A DNA stretch of 64,000 nucleotides from Prevotella sp. UBA6994 (GTDB taxonomy: Bacteria > Bacteroidota > Bacteroidia > Bacteroidales > Bacteroidaceae): positions 54,067 to 118,066 of the forward strand of contig DJXW01000029.1 in NCBI GenBank assembly GCA_002449845.1, written 5' to 3'. The translations under genes were made by a program, and so were the position numbers. The notes under the pieces are model-generated. The model ran no database searches and was not told the origin of the DNA. It saw only the letters and a program-made list of their open reading frames with translations. Shown piece after piece: positions 18,247 to 27,556 of this stretch (positions are counted from its first letter, which is position 1; every line of letters begins with the position of its first letter).

Positions 18247-19491
18247 ATGGCAAATAGGATTTATTTATGTCTTGCTCACATGAGCGAAAATGGACTTGAA
18301 CAAAAGTATATACAAGAGGCTTTTGATACGAACTGGGTGGTGCCACTTGGTCCGAATGTAAACGGCTTTGAAAAGGACCTTGAAGAATTTGTAGGCGAAA
18401 ACAAACGAGTTGTTGCATTATCTTCTGGAACAGCAGCCGTTCACCTTGGACTTATTGCTGCTGGCGTAAAAACGGGTGATGAAGTGATTGTCCAGAGTTT
18501 TACGTTCTGTGCATCAACTCACCCAATTACTTATATTGGGGCAAAGCCTATATTAATTGATTCTGAACCAGAGACATGGAATATGGACCCTGTTCTTTTG
18601 GAAGAGGCCATCAAAGATAGAATTGCAAAAACAGGCAAGAAACCTGCGGCCATCGTTCCTGTTTATTTATACGGAATGCCTGCTAAAATAAATGAGATTA
18701 TGGCTGTTGCTCGAAAGTATGAAATTCCAGTCGTTGAGGATGCCGCAGAAGGAATGGGGTCTAAATTTAATGGTCAAGTTTGTGGAACATTTGGCGAATA
18801 TGGTGTTCTTTCATTCAATGGAAACAAGATGATTACGACATCAGGTGGCGGTGCATTGATTTGTCCTGATGAAGAGAAATGGCGTAAGGTCATGTTCTTT
18901 GCTACACAGGCCCGTGAAGCTTACCCTTATTATCAGCATGAGGAAATTGGTTACAACTATCGTCTTTCGAATGTTTGTGCCGGTATTGGTCGCGGTCAGA
19001 TGACTATTGTTCATGAACACATCGCTCACCATCGTCATATCGCTAATATATACAAGCAAGCATTTGCCAATGTAGAGGGCATTGATTTCCATGATGAATT
19101 AGTGGGAATGGAATCGAACTTCTGGTTGTCAACTATCACTCTTCATGAAGATTTACATGTGAAAGGTGAAGACAAAGCTTATACTCAATCTATCAAAGGA
19201 GCTGTTGGAGGTGCAGCAGGAGTTGTTCATGCTAATGATAACATCCATACAGATTGTGAACCCAATAGAAACGTAGAAGCCATGCGTTTAGGTCTTGACG
19301 CATTGGGAATTGAGAGCCGTCCCTTGTGGAAACCCATGCATAAGCAACCTGTATATAAAAATGCTCCTGCATATATCAATGGTGTAAGCGAAAGTTTGTT
19401 TAAAGTAGGATTATGTTTACCAAGTGGTCCTTGTGTGACAGACGAACAAGTGAATTATATCATTGAAAGCATCAAGAGTTTGATAGTATAA
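18247..19491 (+). CDS. DegT/DnrJ/EryC1/StrS sugar aminotransferase (WcfR/PglE-like)
   Basis: A 414-residue PLP aminotransferase. It has LSSGTAAVHLGLIAAGV (about 58-74), QSFTFCAS, the cofactor Asp in VEDAAEGMGS (D165) and the internal aldimine Lys194 in SFNGNKMITTSGGG. Length and motifs match enzymes converting UDP-4-keto-6-deoxy-GlcNAc to a 4-amino sugar (PglE, WcfR). The 4,6-dehydratase two genes downstream and the PglC/WcfS-type transferase upstream supply the rest of that pathway. It starts 13 bases after the ATP-grasp gene. Confidence 0.88.
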   Translation: MANRIYLCLAHMSENGLEQKYIQEAFDTNWVVPLGPNVNGFEKDLEEFVGENKRVVALSSGTAAVHLGLIAAGVKTGDEVIVQSFTFCASTHPITYIGAKPILIDSEPETWNMDPVLLEEAIKDRIAKTGKKPAAIVPVYLYGMPAKINEIMAVARKYEIPVVEDAAEGMGSKFNGQVCGTFGEYGVLSFNGNKMITTSGGGALICPDEEKWRKVMFFATQAREAYPYYQHEEIGYNYRLSNVCAGIGRGQMTIVHEHIAHHRHIANIYKQAFANVEGIDFHDELVGMESNFWLSTITLHEDLHVKGEDKAYTQSIKGAVGGAAGVVHANDNIHTDCEPNRNVEAMRLGLDALGIESRPLWKPMHKQPVYKNAPAYINGVSESLFKVGLCLPSGPCVTDEQVNYIIESIKSLIV

Positions 19492-19500
19492 TCACTTAGA

Positions 19501-20622
19501 ATGTCTATCAAGACACAAACATATTTAGAATTACTCAAGGTTTGTCTGCAAGACGAACCTAAAGTAACAGAAAGGTTGATAAATCTATCCAATGGTCATA
19601 TCGATTGGATAGATTTATTAAATTTTGCAGCAAGACAAGGGGTGATTGGTGTCTATTGGCGTGGTATTGAATTGTTATTCCAATCCCCCATTCCATTAAA
19701 CAAACCTACCGATGACGAGGTGATGGAATGGTGGGGAGAAGTGAATGACATAAAAAAACGCAATGATGACTTATTCAAAAAGACTGCTTTTGTTTCCAAT
19801 ACATTCCGAAAAGAAGGATTTGAGAATTGCATTTTGAAAGGGCAAGGAAATGCATTGATGTATCCTGATCCTTATTTAAGAACACCTGGAGATATTGATG
19901 TATGGTTGAAAGGTGAGAGAAAAGTTATCACCACCTATATACAAAAAATGTTTCCTAACGAAGAAGAAGGTAATTTGCATATTGTGTTCCCCGTGTTTAA
20001 AGATACTCTTGTCGAAGTTCACTACACCCCAAGTACTTTATCAAATCCATTTGCTAATCAATACATTCAGAAATATTTTAAGGACAAGCAAGAAACACAA
20101 ATTCACCATACAAGTTCACTACCCAGTGGTATAACGTTCACAACTCCCACACTTGATTTCAATATCATTTTTCAGTTAGCTCATATCATGCGTCATTATT
20201 TTTATGAAGGCATATCATTAAAACAATTAATTGATTATTTTTATGTTTTAAAATTTTATCATCAATTGAAATCTGTTCATGACAATCCCTCTCAAAATAA
20301 TGATATTCAACTCATATTAAAAAAGACTGGATTATTGAAATTTGCCCGAACTATCATGTTTATCATGCGAGAAGGATTAGGAATCAAACCTGAATATCTC
20401 TATATCAATGAAGATGAAAAGGGAGGAAAACTTATATTAGACAGCATACTCAACAAAAAGGAAGAACACGGTTTTGTACTACACAACATGCAGGACCTAA
20501 CACAATATAAAAGTAACCAAGAACGTCAAAAATTTAAATTATATCGAACTTTCAAATTATTTCCATACTTTCCAGGAGAAACGTTATGGGGGTTATGGGG
20601 ACGTTTGAATAATGCGATATAA
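19501..20622 (+). CDS. Nucleotidyltransferase-fold protein (NTP_transf_5 family), role unknown
   Basis: A 373-residue protein of the uncharacterised nucleotidyltransferase family often found in exopolysaccharide loci. The active-site region is ILKGQGNALMYPDP (111-124) followed by RTPGDIDVWL (127-136), the GDIDhh acidic pair of the pol-beta superfamily. A His-rich segment AHIMRHYF lies further on. The family's nucleotide acceptor is not known. It is 9 bases after the aminotransferase and 21 before the dehydratase, so it is co-transcribed with amino-sugar genes. Confidence 0.78.
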   Translation: MSIKTQTYLELLKVCLQDEPKVTERLINLSNGHIDWIDLLNFAARQGVIGVYWRGIELLFQSPIPLNKPTDDEVMEWWGEVNDIKKRNDDLFKKTAFVSNTFRKEGFENCILKGQGNALMYPDPYLRTPGDIDVWLKGERKVITTYIQKMFPNEEEGNLHIVFPVFKDTLVEVHYTPSTLSNPFANQYIQKYFKDKQETQIHHTSSLPSGITFTTPTLDFNIIFQLAHIMRHYFYEGISLKQLIDYFYVLKFYHQLKSVHDNPSQNNDIQLILKKTGLLKFARTIMFIMREGLGIKPEYLYINEDEKGGKLILDSILNKKEEHGFVLHNMQDLTQYKSNQERQKFKLYRTFKLFPYFPGETLWGLWGRLNNAI

Positions 20623-20643
20623 TTCATTCAGCGATTTATAAAT

Positions 20644-22581
20644 ATGAAATACTTTAGCAAACTAATCAATTGGTATTTTAAAAAAACATCATTACCATAT
20701 TGGTGTGTCATCTTAATAGATTGTCTCATTGTTTATGGTTCAGCATTTGTTGTATATTGGATATTCCATAAAGGTTCCCAAACACAATTGCAATTTTATA
20801 GCATTACCTGTGTAATGCTCTTGTATTTATTGATAAGCATCATTACCTTCAGAGTATTCCATACATATTCTGGCATTATTCGATACTCATCATTCGTTGA
20901 CTTGATGAAAGTGGCTTACGCTAATGGAACGGCATGTTTCGTCGTTTGGCTACTTCATTACTTTATCAACAATTTACCTGCTTCTCAATTTGCTCATCTA
21001 CGTTCCATTGAAATCGTCGGAACATACGTTGTGGCTACTGCTATCATGTGGATGGTACGCGTTTTGGTGAAGAACATCTTTGACGTAGAATTCAGTACTA
21101 ATAATGGTACATGGGTATATATATATGGTGTGAAAGAGGGAGGAATGAGTATTGCCAAATACATTCGAAACCAAAAGCCTACGCAATTTGTCTTGAAAGG
21201 TTTTATTTCTCATGAAAAAGACTATAGAGGAAAGAGGCTCATGGGAGTACGGGTTTACGCTGTTGATGATAAATTGCCAGAACATATAGATGACGATCGA
21301 ATCGAAGCAGTTTTGGTTCCTAATGAACGAATGCCGCAGTTCCGTAACGATGTACAACTCCAAAGTATTCTCACCGAAAATAAGATCAAGATTTACGCTA
21401 CTGAGGGTATTCATCATGCTGACCACGTTAATTCAACCAATAGCAAAGGTGTTACAACTATTAAAGGGCAGTCACTGAAAGAGGTTTCTATCGAAGACCT
21501 CCTACCACGAGATGAAATCAATGTAGATTTGAAAAAAGTGGGCGAAATGTTGACTGACAGACGAATCCTAGTTACAGGTTCTGCTGGTTCTATCGGTAGT
21601 GAGATGGTTAGACAAATTGCCTCTTTCCATCCTGCCGAGATGATGCTTATCGACCAAGCCGAAACGCCACAACATGACATTCGTCTTATGATGAAGAATT
21701 TATATCCATACGTCAAGGCTGAAACAGTAGTCACAAGCATTACGAATGAGAAACGAATGGAAGATATTTTCAATAAGTTCCGTCCTGAGTATGTTTTCCA
21801 TGCTGCAGCGTACAAGCATGTACCTATGATGGAAGATAATCCCAGCGAGAGCGTTATTAACAATATCATGGGAACAAAGATATTGGCTGACTTATCCGTG
21901 AAATACAAAGTGAAGAAGTTCGTGATGATTTCTACAGACAAGGCTGTCAACCCGACAAATGTCATGGGATGCTCCAAACGTATTTGTGAGATTTACGTAC
22001 AATCATTGAACCAAGATCTTTTATCTAAGAAAGCTAAGAATCCCACGCAATTTGTCACTACTCGTTTCGGTAATGTATTGGGGTCTAACGGCTCCGTCAT
22101 TCCTCTTTTCAAGAAACAAATACAAGAAGGAGGCCCCGTAACTGTGACAGATCCGAATATCATCCGTTTCTTCATGCTCATACCAGAGGCATGTAAATTA
22201 GTACTTGAAGCAGGAACAATGGGAAATGGTGGCGAAATATTTGTCTTCGACATGGGTAAACCTGTAAAAATAGCTGAATTGGCCGAACGTATGATACAAT
22301 TAAGCGGAGCCAAGAACATTGAGATAAGATACACTGGGTTAAGACCTGGAGAAAAACTTTACGAAGAAGTTTTGTCCACAGAAGAAAACACCAAGCCCAG
22401 TTTCCATGAGAAAATTCGCATTGCCAACGTTAGGGAATATGATTATCATGAAGTGAATAAGGATATAGAAGAACTCATTAATATCAGTTTGAAATACAAC
22501 GATATGGATACGGTGAAGAAGATGAAACAAATCGTTCCTGAATATAAGAGTAATAATTCTATTTATAAGAGATTAGATTAA
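20644..22581 (+). CDS. CapD/PglF-type membrane nucleotide-sugar 4,6-dehydratase
   Basis: A 645-residue protein with four N-terminal membrane segments (about 20-145), a first Rossmann-like domain (150-260) and a catalytic SDR domain. The SDR domain has LVTGSAGSIGSEM (309-321), HAAAYKHVPMME (386-397) and STDKAVNPTNVMGCSK (430-445). Met441 replaces the usual SDR Tyr, as in PglF/FlaA1/CapD enzymes. It would convert UDP-GlcNAc to UDP-4-keto-6-deoxy-sugar, the substrate of the aminotransferase at 18247. It lies 21 bases after its upstream neighbour and 30 before glmS. Confidence 0.9.
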   Translation: MKYFSKLINWYFKKTSLPYWCVILIDCLIVYGSAFVVYWIFHKGSQTQLQFYSITCVMLLYLLISIITFRVFHTYSGIIRYSSFVDLMKVAYANGTACFVVWLLHYFINNLPASQFAHLRSIEIVGTYVVATAIMWMVRVLVKNIFDVEFSTNNGTWVYIYGVKEGGMSIAKYIRNQKPTQFVLKGFISHEKDYRGKRLMGVRVYAVDDKLPEHIDDDRIEAVLVPNERMPQFRNDVQLQSILTENKIKIYATEGIHHADHVNSTNSKGVTTIKGQSLKEVSIEDLLPRDEINVDLKKVGEMLTDRRILVTGSAGSIGSEMVRQIASFHPAEMMLIDQAETPQHDIRLMMKNLYPYVKAETVVTSITNEKRMEDIFNKFRPEYVFHAAAYKHVPMMEDNPSESVINNIMGTKILADLSVKYKVKKFVMISTDKAVNPTNVMGCSKRICEIYVQSLNQDLLSKKAKNPTQFVTTRFGNVLGSNGSVIPLFKKQIQEGGPVTVTDPNIIRFFMLIPEACKLVLEAGTMGNGGEIFVFDMGKPVKIAELAERMIQLSGAKNIEIRYTGLRPGEKLYEEVLSTEENTKPSFHEKIRIANVREYDYHEVNKDIEELINISLKYNDMDTVKKMKQIVPEYKSNNSIYKRLD

Positions 22582-22611
22582 TAAACAAAACACAAACACA
22601 ACATTCATATT

Positions 22612-24477
22612 ATGTGCGGAATTGTAGGTTATATAGGAAAACAACAAGCCTTTGACATTCTTATCAAAGGTTTACATCGTCTTGAATACCGTGGTTACGA
22701 CAGTTCTGGAGTAGCTCTCCTCACCGACTCATCAGAGAATCAAGATACACAATTGCATGTGTATAAAGCAAAAGGAAAAGTTGCAGATTTGGAATATGCC
22801 GCAAAAGACAAGGACATCTCTGGAACAATGGGTATTGCCCACACGAGATGGGCTACTCATGGCGAGCCATCTGTTACCAATGCTCACCCTCATCTTTCTC
22901 AATCAGGCAACTTGGCGATGGTGCATAATGGAATCATCGAGAATTATGCTGTCTTGCGTGACCAGTTGAAAGAAAAAGGATTTACATTCAAGAGTGAAAC
23001 CGATACAGAAGTGTTGGTACAACTCATTGAATACATGCAGCAGAAGCACAATTGCAATTTGGTGGATGCGGTTCGCTTGGCTCTCAAAAAATGTTTTGGA
23101 GCCTATGCTATCGTTATCATAGACCAACGCAATCCCAATCAAATCATTGCTGCCCGAAAAGCTTCACCGATGGTAATTGGAGTTGGTCAAGATAATCAAG
23201 AATTTTACATCGCCAGTGACGCTACGCCTATTGCCGAATACACAAAAAAAGTATTGTATGTAGATGACGAACAAGTTGTTGTCATTGAGCGTGGAAAAGA
23301 ATTAGAAATATTCGACTTAGACGCCACGCATGTGGATGTACAACTCAAGGAAATAGACGTTGACATCAACATGCTGGATAAGGGCGGATTTCCTCACTTT
23401 ATGTTGAAGGAGATTTTCGACCAGCCACAATGTTTACGCGATTGTATGCGTGGACGAATCCTTGCTCATAACAACAACTTAGTGCTGAGTGCCATTCATG
23501 CCCACAAAGAACGACTTATTCGCGCCCGTCGTTTTATCATCGTTGCCTGCGGTACTTCCTGGCACGCTGGTCTGATAGGCAAACAAATGATAGAACAGTT
23601 CTGCAGGATTCCCGTTGAAGTGGATTATGCCAGTGAGTTTCGTTACAGAAATCCCGTCATCTATCCCGATGATGTGGTGATTGCCATTTCTCAAAGTGGT
23701 GAAACTGCCGACACACTGGCTGCCATAGAATTGGCAAAGCAACGTGGAGCCATGATTTTCGGCATCGTGAATGCTGTTGGTTCCAGCATAGCCAGACAGA
23801 CAGATACCGGCATTTACATTCACGTAGGTCCAGAGATTGGTGTTGCTTCCACCAAAGCATTCACGGGTCAGCTAACTTGCTTATACATGTTGGGGTTGGC
23901 ATTGGGTATCGAAATCGGTTCCCTGGATATTCAAGACTATACAGAGATGATTCAGGAGTTGGATTATATCCCTGGAAAAATAGAGATTGCCTTGAAACAA
24001 AATGAACGCATAGAATGGATGGCTCGTGAATTTACCTACGCTTCCAACTTCCTTTACTTAGGACGAGGATGGAATTATCCCGTCGCATTAGAGGGAGCAT
24101 TGAAGTTGAAAGAAATCAGTTATATTCATGCTGAGGGCTATCCTGCTGCTGAAATGAAACACGGTCCCATCGCTCTTGTAGATGAGAAAATGCCAGTCCT
24201 GTTTGTTGCCACCCACCATAAAGGTTATCAGAAAATCATTTCCAATATGGAAGAGGTCAAGGCAAGAGGTGGAAAAATCATTGCCATTATTACAGATGGA
24301 GACAAGGAAATTGAAAAAATCGCCGATGAGGTGATTCCCGTACCCAAGACTCTGCCTCAGTTTGCCCCATTACTCTCCGTTATTCCTTTGCAATTATTGG
24401 CTTATCATATTGCGGTTCAGAAAGGATTAAACGTAGATATGCCTCGCAACTTGGCCAAATCAGTAACAGTGGAATAG
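22612..24477 (+). CDS. glmS: Glutamine-fructose-6-phosphate transaminase (isomerising)
   Basis: A 621-residue GlmS, slightly longer than the usual 609-615. It has the N-terminal nucleophile Cys2 (MCGIVGYIG), glutaminase motifs HTRWATHGEPS and HNGIIENY, two SIS domains (ISQSGETADT; EISYIHAEGYPAAE) and the C-terminal DMPRNLAKSVTVE end. It makes glucosamine-6-phosphate for UDP-GlcNAc, which feeds cell wall and the amino-sugar steps encoded just upstream. Only 30 bases separate it from the dehydratase and no promoter box is visible between them, so it probably shares the capsule transcript. A strong hairpin terminator follows. Confidence 0.97.
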   Translation: MCGIVGYIGKQQAFDILIKGLHRLEYRGYDSSGVALLTDSSENQDTQLHVYKAKGKVADLEYAAKDKDISGTMGIAHTRWATHGEPSVTNAHPHLSQSGNLAMVHNGIIENYAVLRDQLKEKGFTFKSETDTEVLVQLIEYMQQKHNCNLVDAVRLALKKCFGAYAIVIIDQRNPNQIIAARKASPMVIGVGQDNQEFYIASDATPIAEYTKKVLYVDDEQVVVIERGKELEIFDLDATHVDVQLKEIDVDINMLDKGGFPHFMLKEIFDQPQCLRDCMRGRILAHNNNLVLSAIHAHKERLIRARRFIIVACGTSWHAGLIGKQMIEQFCRIPVEVDYASEFRYRNPVIYPDDVVIAISQSGETADTLAAIELAKQRGAMIFGIVNAVGSSIARQTDTGIYIHVGPEIGVASTKAFTGQLTCLYMLGLALGIEIGSLDIQDYTEMIQELDYIPGKIEIALKQNERIEWMAREFTYASNFLYLGRGWNYPVALEGALKLKEISYIHAEGYPAAEMKHGPIALVDEKMPVLFVATHHKGYQKIISNMEEVKARGGKIIAIITDGDKEIEKIADEVIPVPKTLPQFAPLLSVIPLQLLAYHIAVQKGLNVDMPRNLAKSVTVE

Positions 24478-24504
24478 TCCACTGACCATTATTACATATA
24501 TAAG

Positions 24505-24548
24505 AAGCGGTTTTGGAAATTGCAACAATTTCCAAAACCGCTTTTTTT
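24505..24548 (+). terminator. Rho-independent terminator of the polysaccharide/glmS operon
   Basis: Perfect 18-bp stem (24505-24522 with 24526-24543), CAA loop, followed by a run of T. It begins 28 bases after the glmS stop and also separates glmS from the convergent GH31 gene, where it could act weakly in the other direction. Confidence 0.9.
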
Positions 24549-24564
24549 GTCGAATCCATGCCTA

Positions 24565-27051
24565 TTACAATTGCAACACTTGTTGCTTGCCATCATAGGC
24601 AATGGTTTTTCCTCCAGTCATCGGTTGGTCTCCCCTACCCGATTTACTATCTACGATTACGATACGGAAGTCACGCTGTAGCAGCATTCCTTTGAATTTA
24701 CCCTTTCTCTTACTGATGTTCAGTGTTCGTTGAGCATCATTCCATTCAAAGGTAATCTCCGAGAATTGTCCTTTCTCGTAATTGTAATTATCTCCCTCAT
24801 CTTCATAGAGCGTAAACACGCCATTTGCTCCTGGATATATGCGAATCTCCAAATGATTCCACGGTTTTTCGGTTGAATATTGCACCTCAGGACCAAACGG
24901 CAAGATACTACCTGCTTTCACATAAACAGGAATCTCACTGATAGGACAAGGGCGCATCAGCGTCTTACCTCCATCCAACAACTCATTAGTGTAGAAATCA
25001 TACCACCGTGTACCACTTGGTAAATAAACATTCACGGGAGCAGAAGCTTTCTTCACGTCGGGATAGATTTCATGTCCTTTTCTTTTTTCGTCTTTCCATG
25101 TGTACATAGGGTCTGTGATAGGCTTCACCAACAAATTCCTACCAAATAGATATTCGTCATTCAGCTTAATGGCTCTCTTATCTTTCGGGAAATCCATCAC
25201 CAACGGGCGCATCATCGAACCACTGTGCTGTACCACTTCTCCTGCCATCGAGTAGATATATGGCAACAGACGATAGCGCAATTTCACAGCATCTATCATG
25301 GCATCGTATGCCCAATCACCCTTCTTGCCAAATTCATAGAGTTCACTAATCATCGGACTCGAACAATGGTTACGCATCAAAGGCATAAACGTACCCCATT
25401 GGAACCAACGGGTTTGTAATTCCTGAATAGCTGGATTCTTGGGATTCTGATCAAACTCCCAATAGAAGAAACCGCCCAAGTCGGTATTCCAGAATGGAAT
25501 ACCACATAGAGAGTAATTCAATCCAGACGGTATCTGGTTTTTCATCTCTTTCCATGAAGCCGACACATCCCCACTCCAAGAGAAAGTTCCATAATGCTGA
25601 ATGCCAAACGAACCACTGCGAGTCATTTGTACCGAGCGTTTCGTATTCCCTTTCATCGCGCGTTGATGTTCGTAGATACCACGGTTGGTCATTAAGGGGA
25701 AAGCATTCTTCACGCTTCTCCATGTTCCATCAAAGGTTAGGTGGTCATCTGTAGCTGGCGTCTCGTCAAAATGGTCTGGCTCTGTAGAGTCTGTCCACCA
25801 TGCATCGAAGCCCATCTTATACAAATGACTCAGATATTTCCAATAGATATCACGTGCCTTGGGATTGAATGGGTCGTATGGCAACACACCTTTATTACGA
25901 GGCCAAGTATCAAAAGGTAACAAGCCACCAATCTTCTCCAATTCCTTATAAGGCTCTGTCCATGAACCAAAGCTTGCCCAGATGGAAATCATCAGATGTG
26001 CATTGTTCTGGTGTACGTAATTCACCATTTCCTCAGGACTCTTCAATCGAGGTTGCAATCCTTTTGCCTTATACTCCTCTGCCAGAGGTTTCAAGTCGTC
26101 TGGCAAGTATTTTGCCCATGCAGCATCTCCCACCTTATTTATATAATAAGGATTCATGAAACGCATGGCATTCCAGTTGGAGTCGCATCCCCAATATTGC
26201 CAATCTTGCACGATACCGTCAAGAGGGATTTGCAATTCGCGATACTTGTCAAGTACGGTAGCCAATTCGTCACTCGTCTTATATCTCTCGCGGCATTGCC
26301 AATGTCCCATTGTCCACAACGGAAACATCGTGGCTTGTCCGGTCAAGTCGCGAATACAAGCTATCACCCCATCTTGTGTACCATCTCGGTACATGAAATA
26401 ATAGTCGATACATGCTCCCACCTCAGACGTAAACGACACACCTTTGGCATTGTCCTCATAATAACTCTTTCCTGCATTGTCCCAATATAGACCATATCCT
26501 TTATCGCTGGTAAAATACGGAATGGAAGTATAGGTATTATGATTCCAAATCTCCACTTTCCTATTACGCCAGTTCATGGCTTCATCACGCAATTGTCCCA
26601 AGCCAAAGATTACCTCATCCTTACCCAGTTTCCAAGTTTGTGAAATCCTATATTTCCCAGCATCGTTGGCACTTTTGCAAGGTTCCATCAAGATTTTACC
26701 CGTTTCTTGAAGCAAGGGAGTGGACTGGCGATCATAAAAGCTCAGTTGTCCACTTTGAGTATCAAGGTTCACGGTCACACTCGTTGAGTTCAGTGTCACC
26801 ACGTCATTATTCTCGGTAACGTTCAGGTTTACAACCTTCGGTTGCATGATTACCGAATAGCTTTTCTTTTGGGGAATCTGTCCTTCTGGGAATTTCATGA
26901 CCCTCACGATATTGTCAGAATAAAACTCTACCCTAACCGTCGTTCCTTGGACATTTCTCTCCAATCCGGAAAAGCTTTTTGTTTTGGCCGCATAGACATT
27001 CACGCATAGCATCAACACCAATGCCATCAAAAAGAAAGAACTCTTTCTCAT
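24565..27051 (-). CDS. Secreted glycoside hydrolase family 31 (alpha-xylosidase/glucosidase type)
   Basis: An 828-residue GH31 with an N-terminal signal peptide (MRKSSFFLMALVLMLCVNVYA). The (beta/alpha)8 domain contains DAWWTDSTEPDHF (about 416-428, D421 the likely nucleophile), then HYGTFSWSGDVSASW with the acid/base Asp, and MRNHCSSP. The GDW-type insert and the C-terminal DUF5110-like beta domain (YEDEGDNYNYEKG) are present. GH31 enzymes of this shape include alpha-xylosidases acting on xyloglucan oligosaccharides and alpha-glucosidases; the sequence alone does not decide. It lies 14 bases after ndk, perhaps by read-through from it. Confidence 0.9.
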   Translation of the reverse strand: MRKSSFFLMALVLMLCVNVYAAKTKSFSGLERNVQGTTVRVEFYSDNIVRVMKFPEGQIPQKKSYSVIMQPKVVNLNVTENNDVVTLNSTSVTVNLDTQSGQLSFYDRQSTPLLQETGKILMEPCKSANDAGKYRISQTWKLGKDEVIFGLGQLRDEAMNWRNRKVEIWNHNTYTSIPYFTSDKGYGLYWDNAGKSYYEDNAKGVSFTSEVGACIDYYFMYRDGTQDGVIACIRDLTGQATMFPLWTMGHWQCRERYKTSDELATVLDKYRELQIPLDGIVQDWQYWGCDSNWNAMRFMNPYYINKVGDAAWAKYLPDDLKPLAEEYKAKGLQPRLKSPEEMVNYVHQNNAHLMISIWASFGSWTEPYKELEKIGGLLPFDTWPRNKGVLPYDPFNPKARDIYWKYLSHLYKMGFDAWWTDSTEPDHFDETPATDDHLTFDGTWRSVKNAFPLMTNRGIYEHQRAMKGNTKRSVQMTRSGSFGIQHYGTFSWSGDVSASWKEMKNQIPSGLNYSLCGIPFWNTDLGGFFYWEFDQNPKNPAIQELQTRWFQWGTFMPLMRNHCSSPMISELYEFGKKGDWAYDAMIDAVKLRYRLLPYIYSMAGEVVQHSGSMMRPLVMDFPKDKRAIKLNDEYLFGRNLLVKPITDPMYTWKDEKRKGHEIYPDVKKASAPVNVYLPSGTRWYDFYTNELLDGGKTLMRPCPISEIPVYVKAGSILPFGPEVQYSTEKPWNHLEIRIYPGANGVFTLYEDEGDNYNYEKGQFSEITFEWNDAQRTLNISKRKGKFKGMLLQRDFRIVIVDSKSGRGDQPMTGGKTIAYDGKQQVLQL

Positions 27052-27065
27052 ACTTCTAACAAGGT

Positions 27066-27530
27066 TTATTTACATTCATCTACACCATAAACATATCCTT
27101 GAACAGAACTGGTATAGTCAAATATTTCCTCTGGCTTGAAGAAACGTGCCAGTTCGATAGCGGCATTAGCAGTAGAATCTGAAGCATGTACAATGTTCTG
27201 CTGGTTGCTTACAGAATAATCTCCACGGATAGTACCAGGAGCAGCCTCTCTACCATTGGTAGAGCCCGTCATGGTACGAACCACCTGAACAGCATCTACG
27301 CCAGTAAGTGCTAAAGCCACAATGGGTGATGCTTTCATAGAGTCTGCCAATGTAGGGAAGAATGGACGATCTGCCAAGTGAGCATAGTGCTCACGCAAGA
27401 TTTGGTCGTCTAATTGCATCATCTTCATTCCTGAGATACGCAATCCACGACGTTCAAAACGGTTCACGATTTCACCAATCAGTTGTCTTTGTACGCAACT
27501 GGGTTTGAGCAATACAAGTGTTGTTTCCAT
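27066..27530 (-). CDS. ndk: Nucleoside diphosphate kinase
   Basis: A 154-residue NDK with the phosphorylated His115 in NIVHASDSTANA, the N-terminal TLVLLKPSCVQR nucleotide-binding strand, and GLRISGMKMMQL. It exchanges the gamma phosphate between NTPs and NDPs in the cytosol. Slightly longer than the 140-145 typical of proteobacterial NDKs, as usual in Bacteroidota. It lies 26 bases after the restriction-modification gene and 14 before GH31, on the same strand, so its promoter may lie in or before the upstream gene. Confidence 0.95.
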   Translation of the reverse strand: METTLVLLKPSCVQRQLIGEIVNRFERRGLRISGMKMMQLDDQILREHYAHLADRPFFPTLADSMKASPIVALALTGVDAVQVVRTMTGSTNGREAAPGTIRGDYSVSNQQNIVHASDSTANAAIELARFFKPEEIFDYTSSVQGYVYGVDECK

Positions 27531-27556
27531 CTTTAAATAAGTTTTTAATTAATAAA

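Noticed and set aside
25494..26490. Several plus-strand frames opposite the GH31 gene
   Set aside because: Antisense shadows of a strongly supported coding gene; no protein features.
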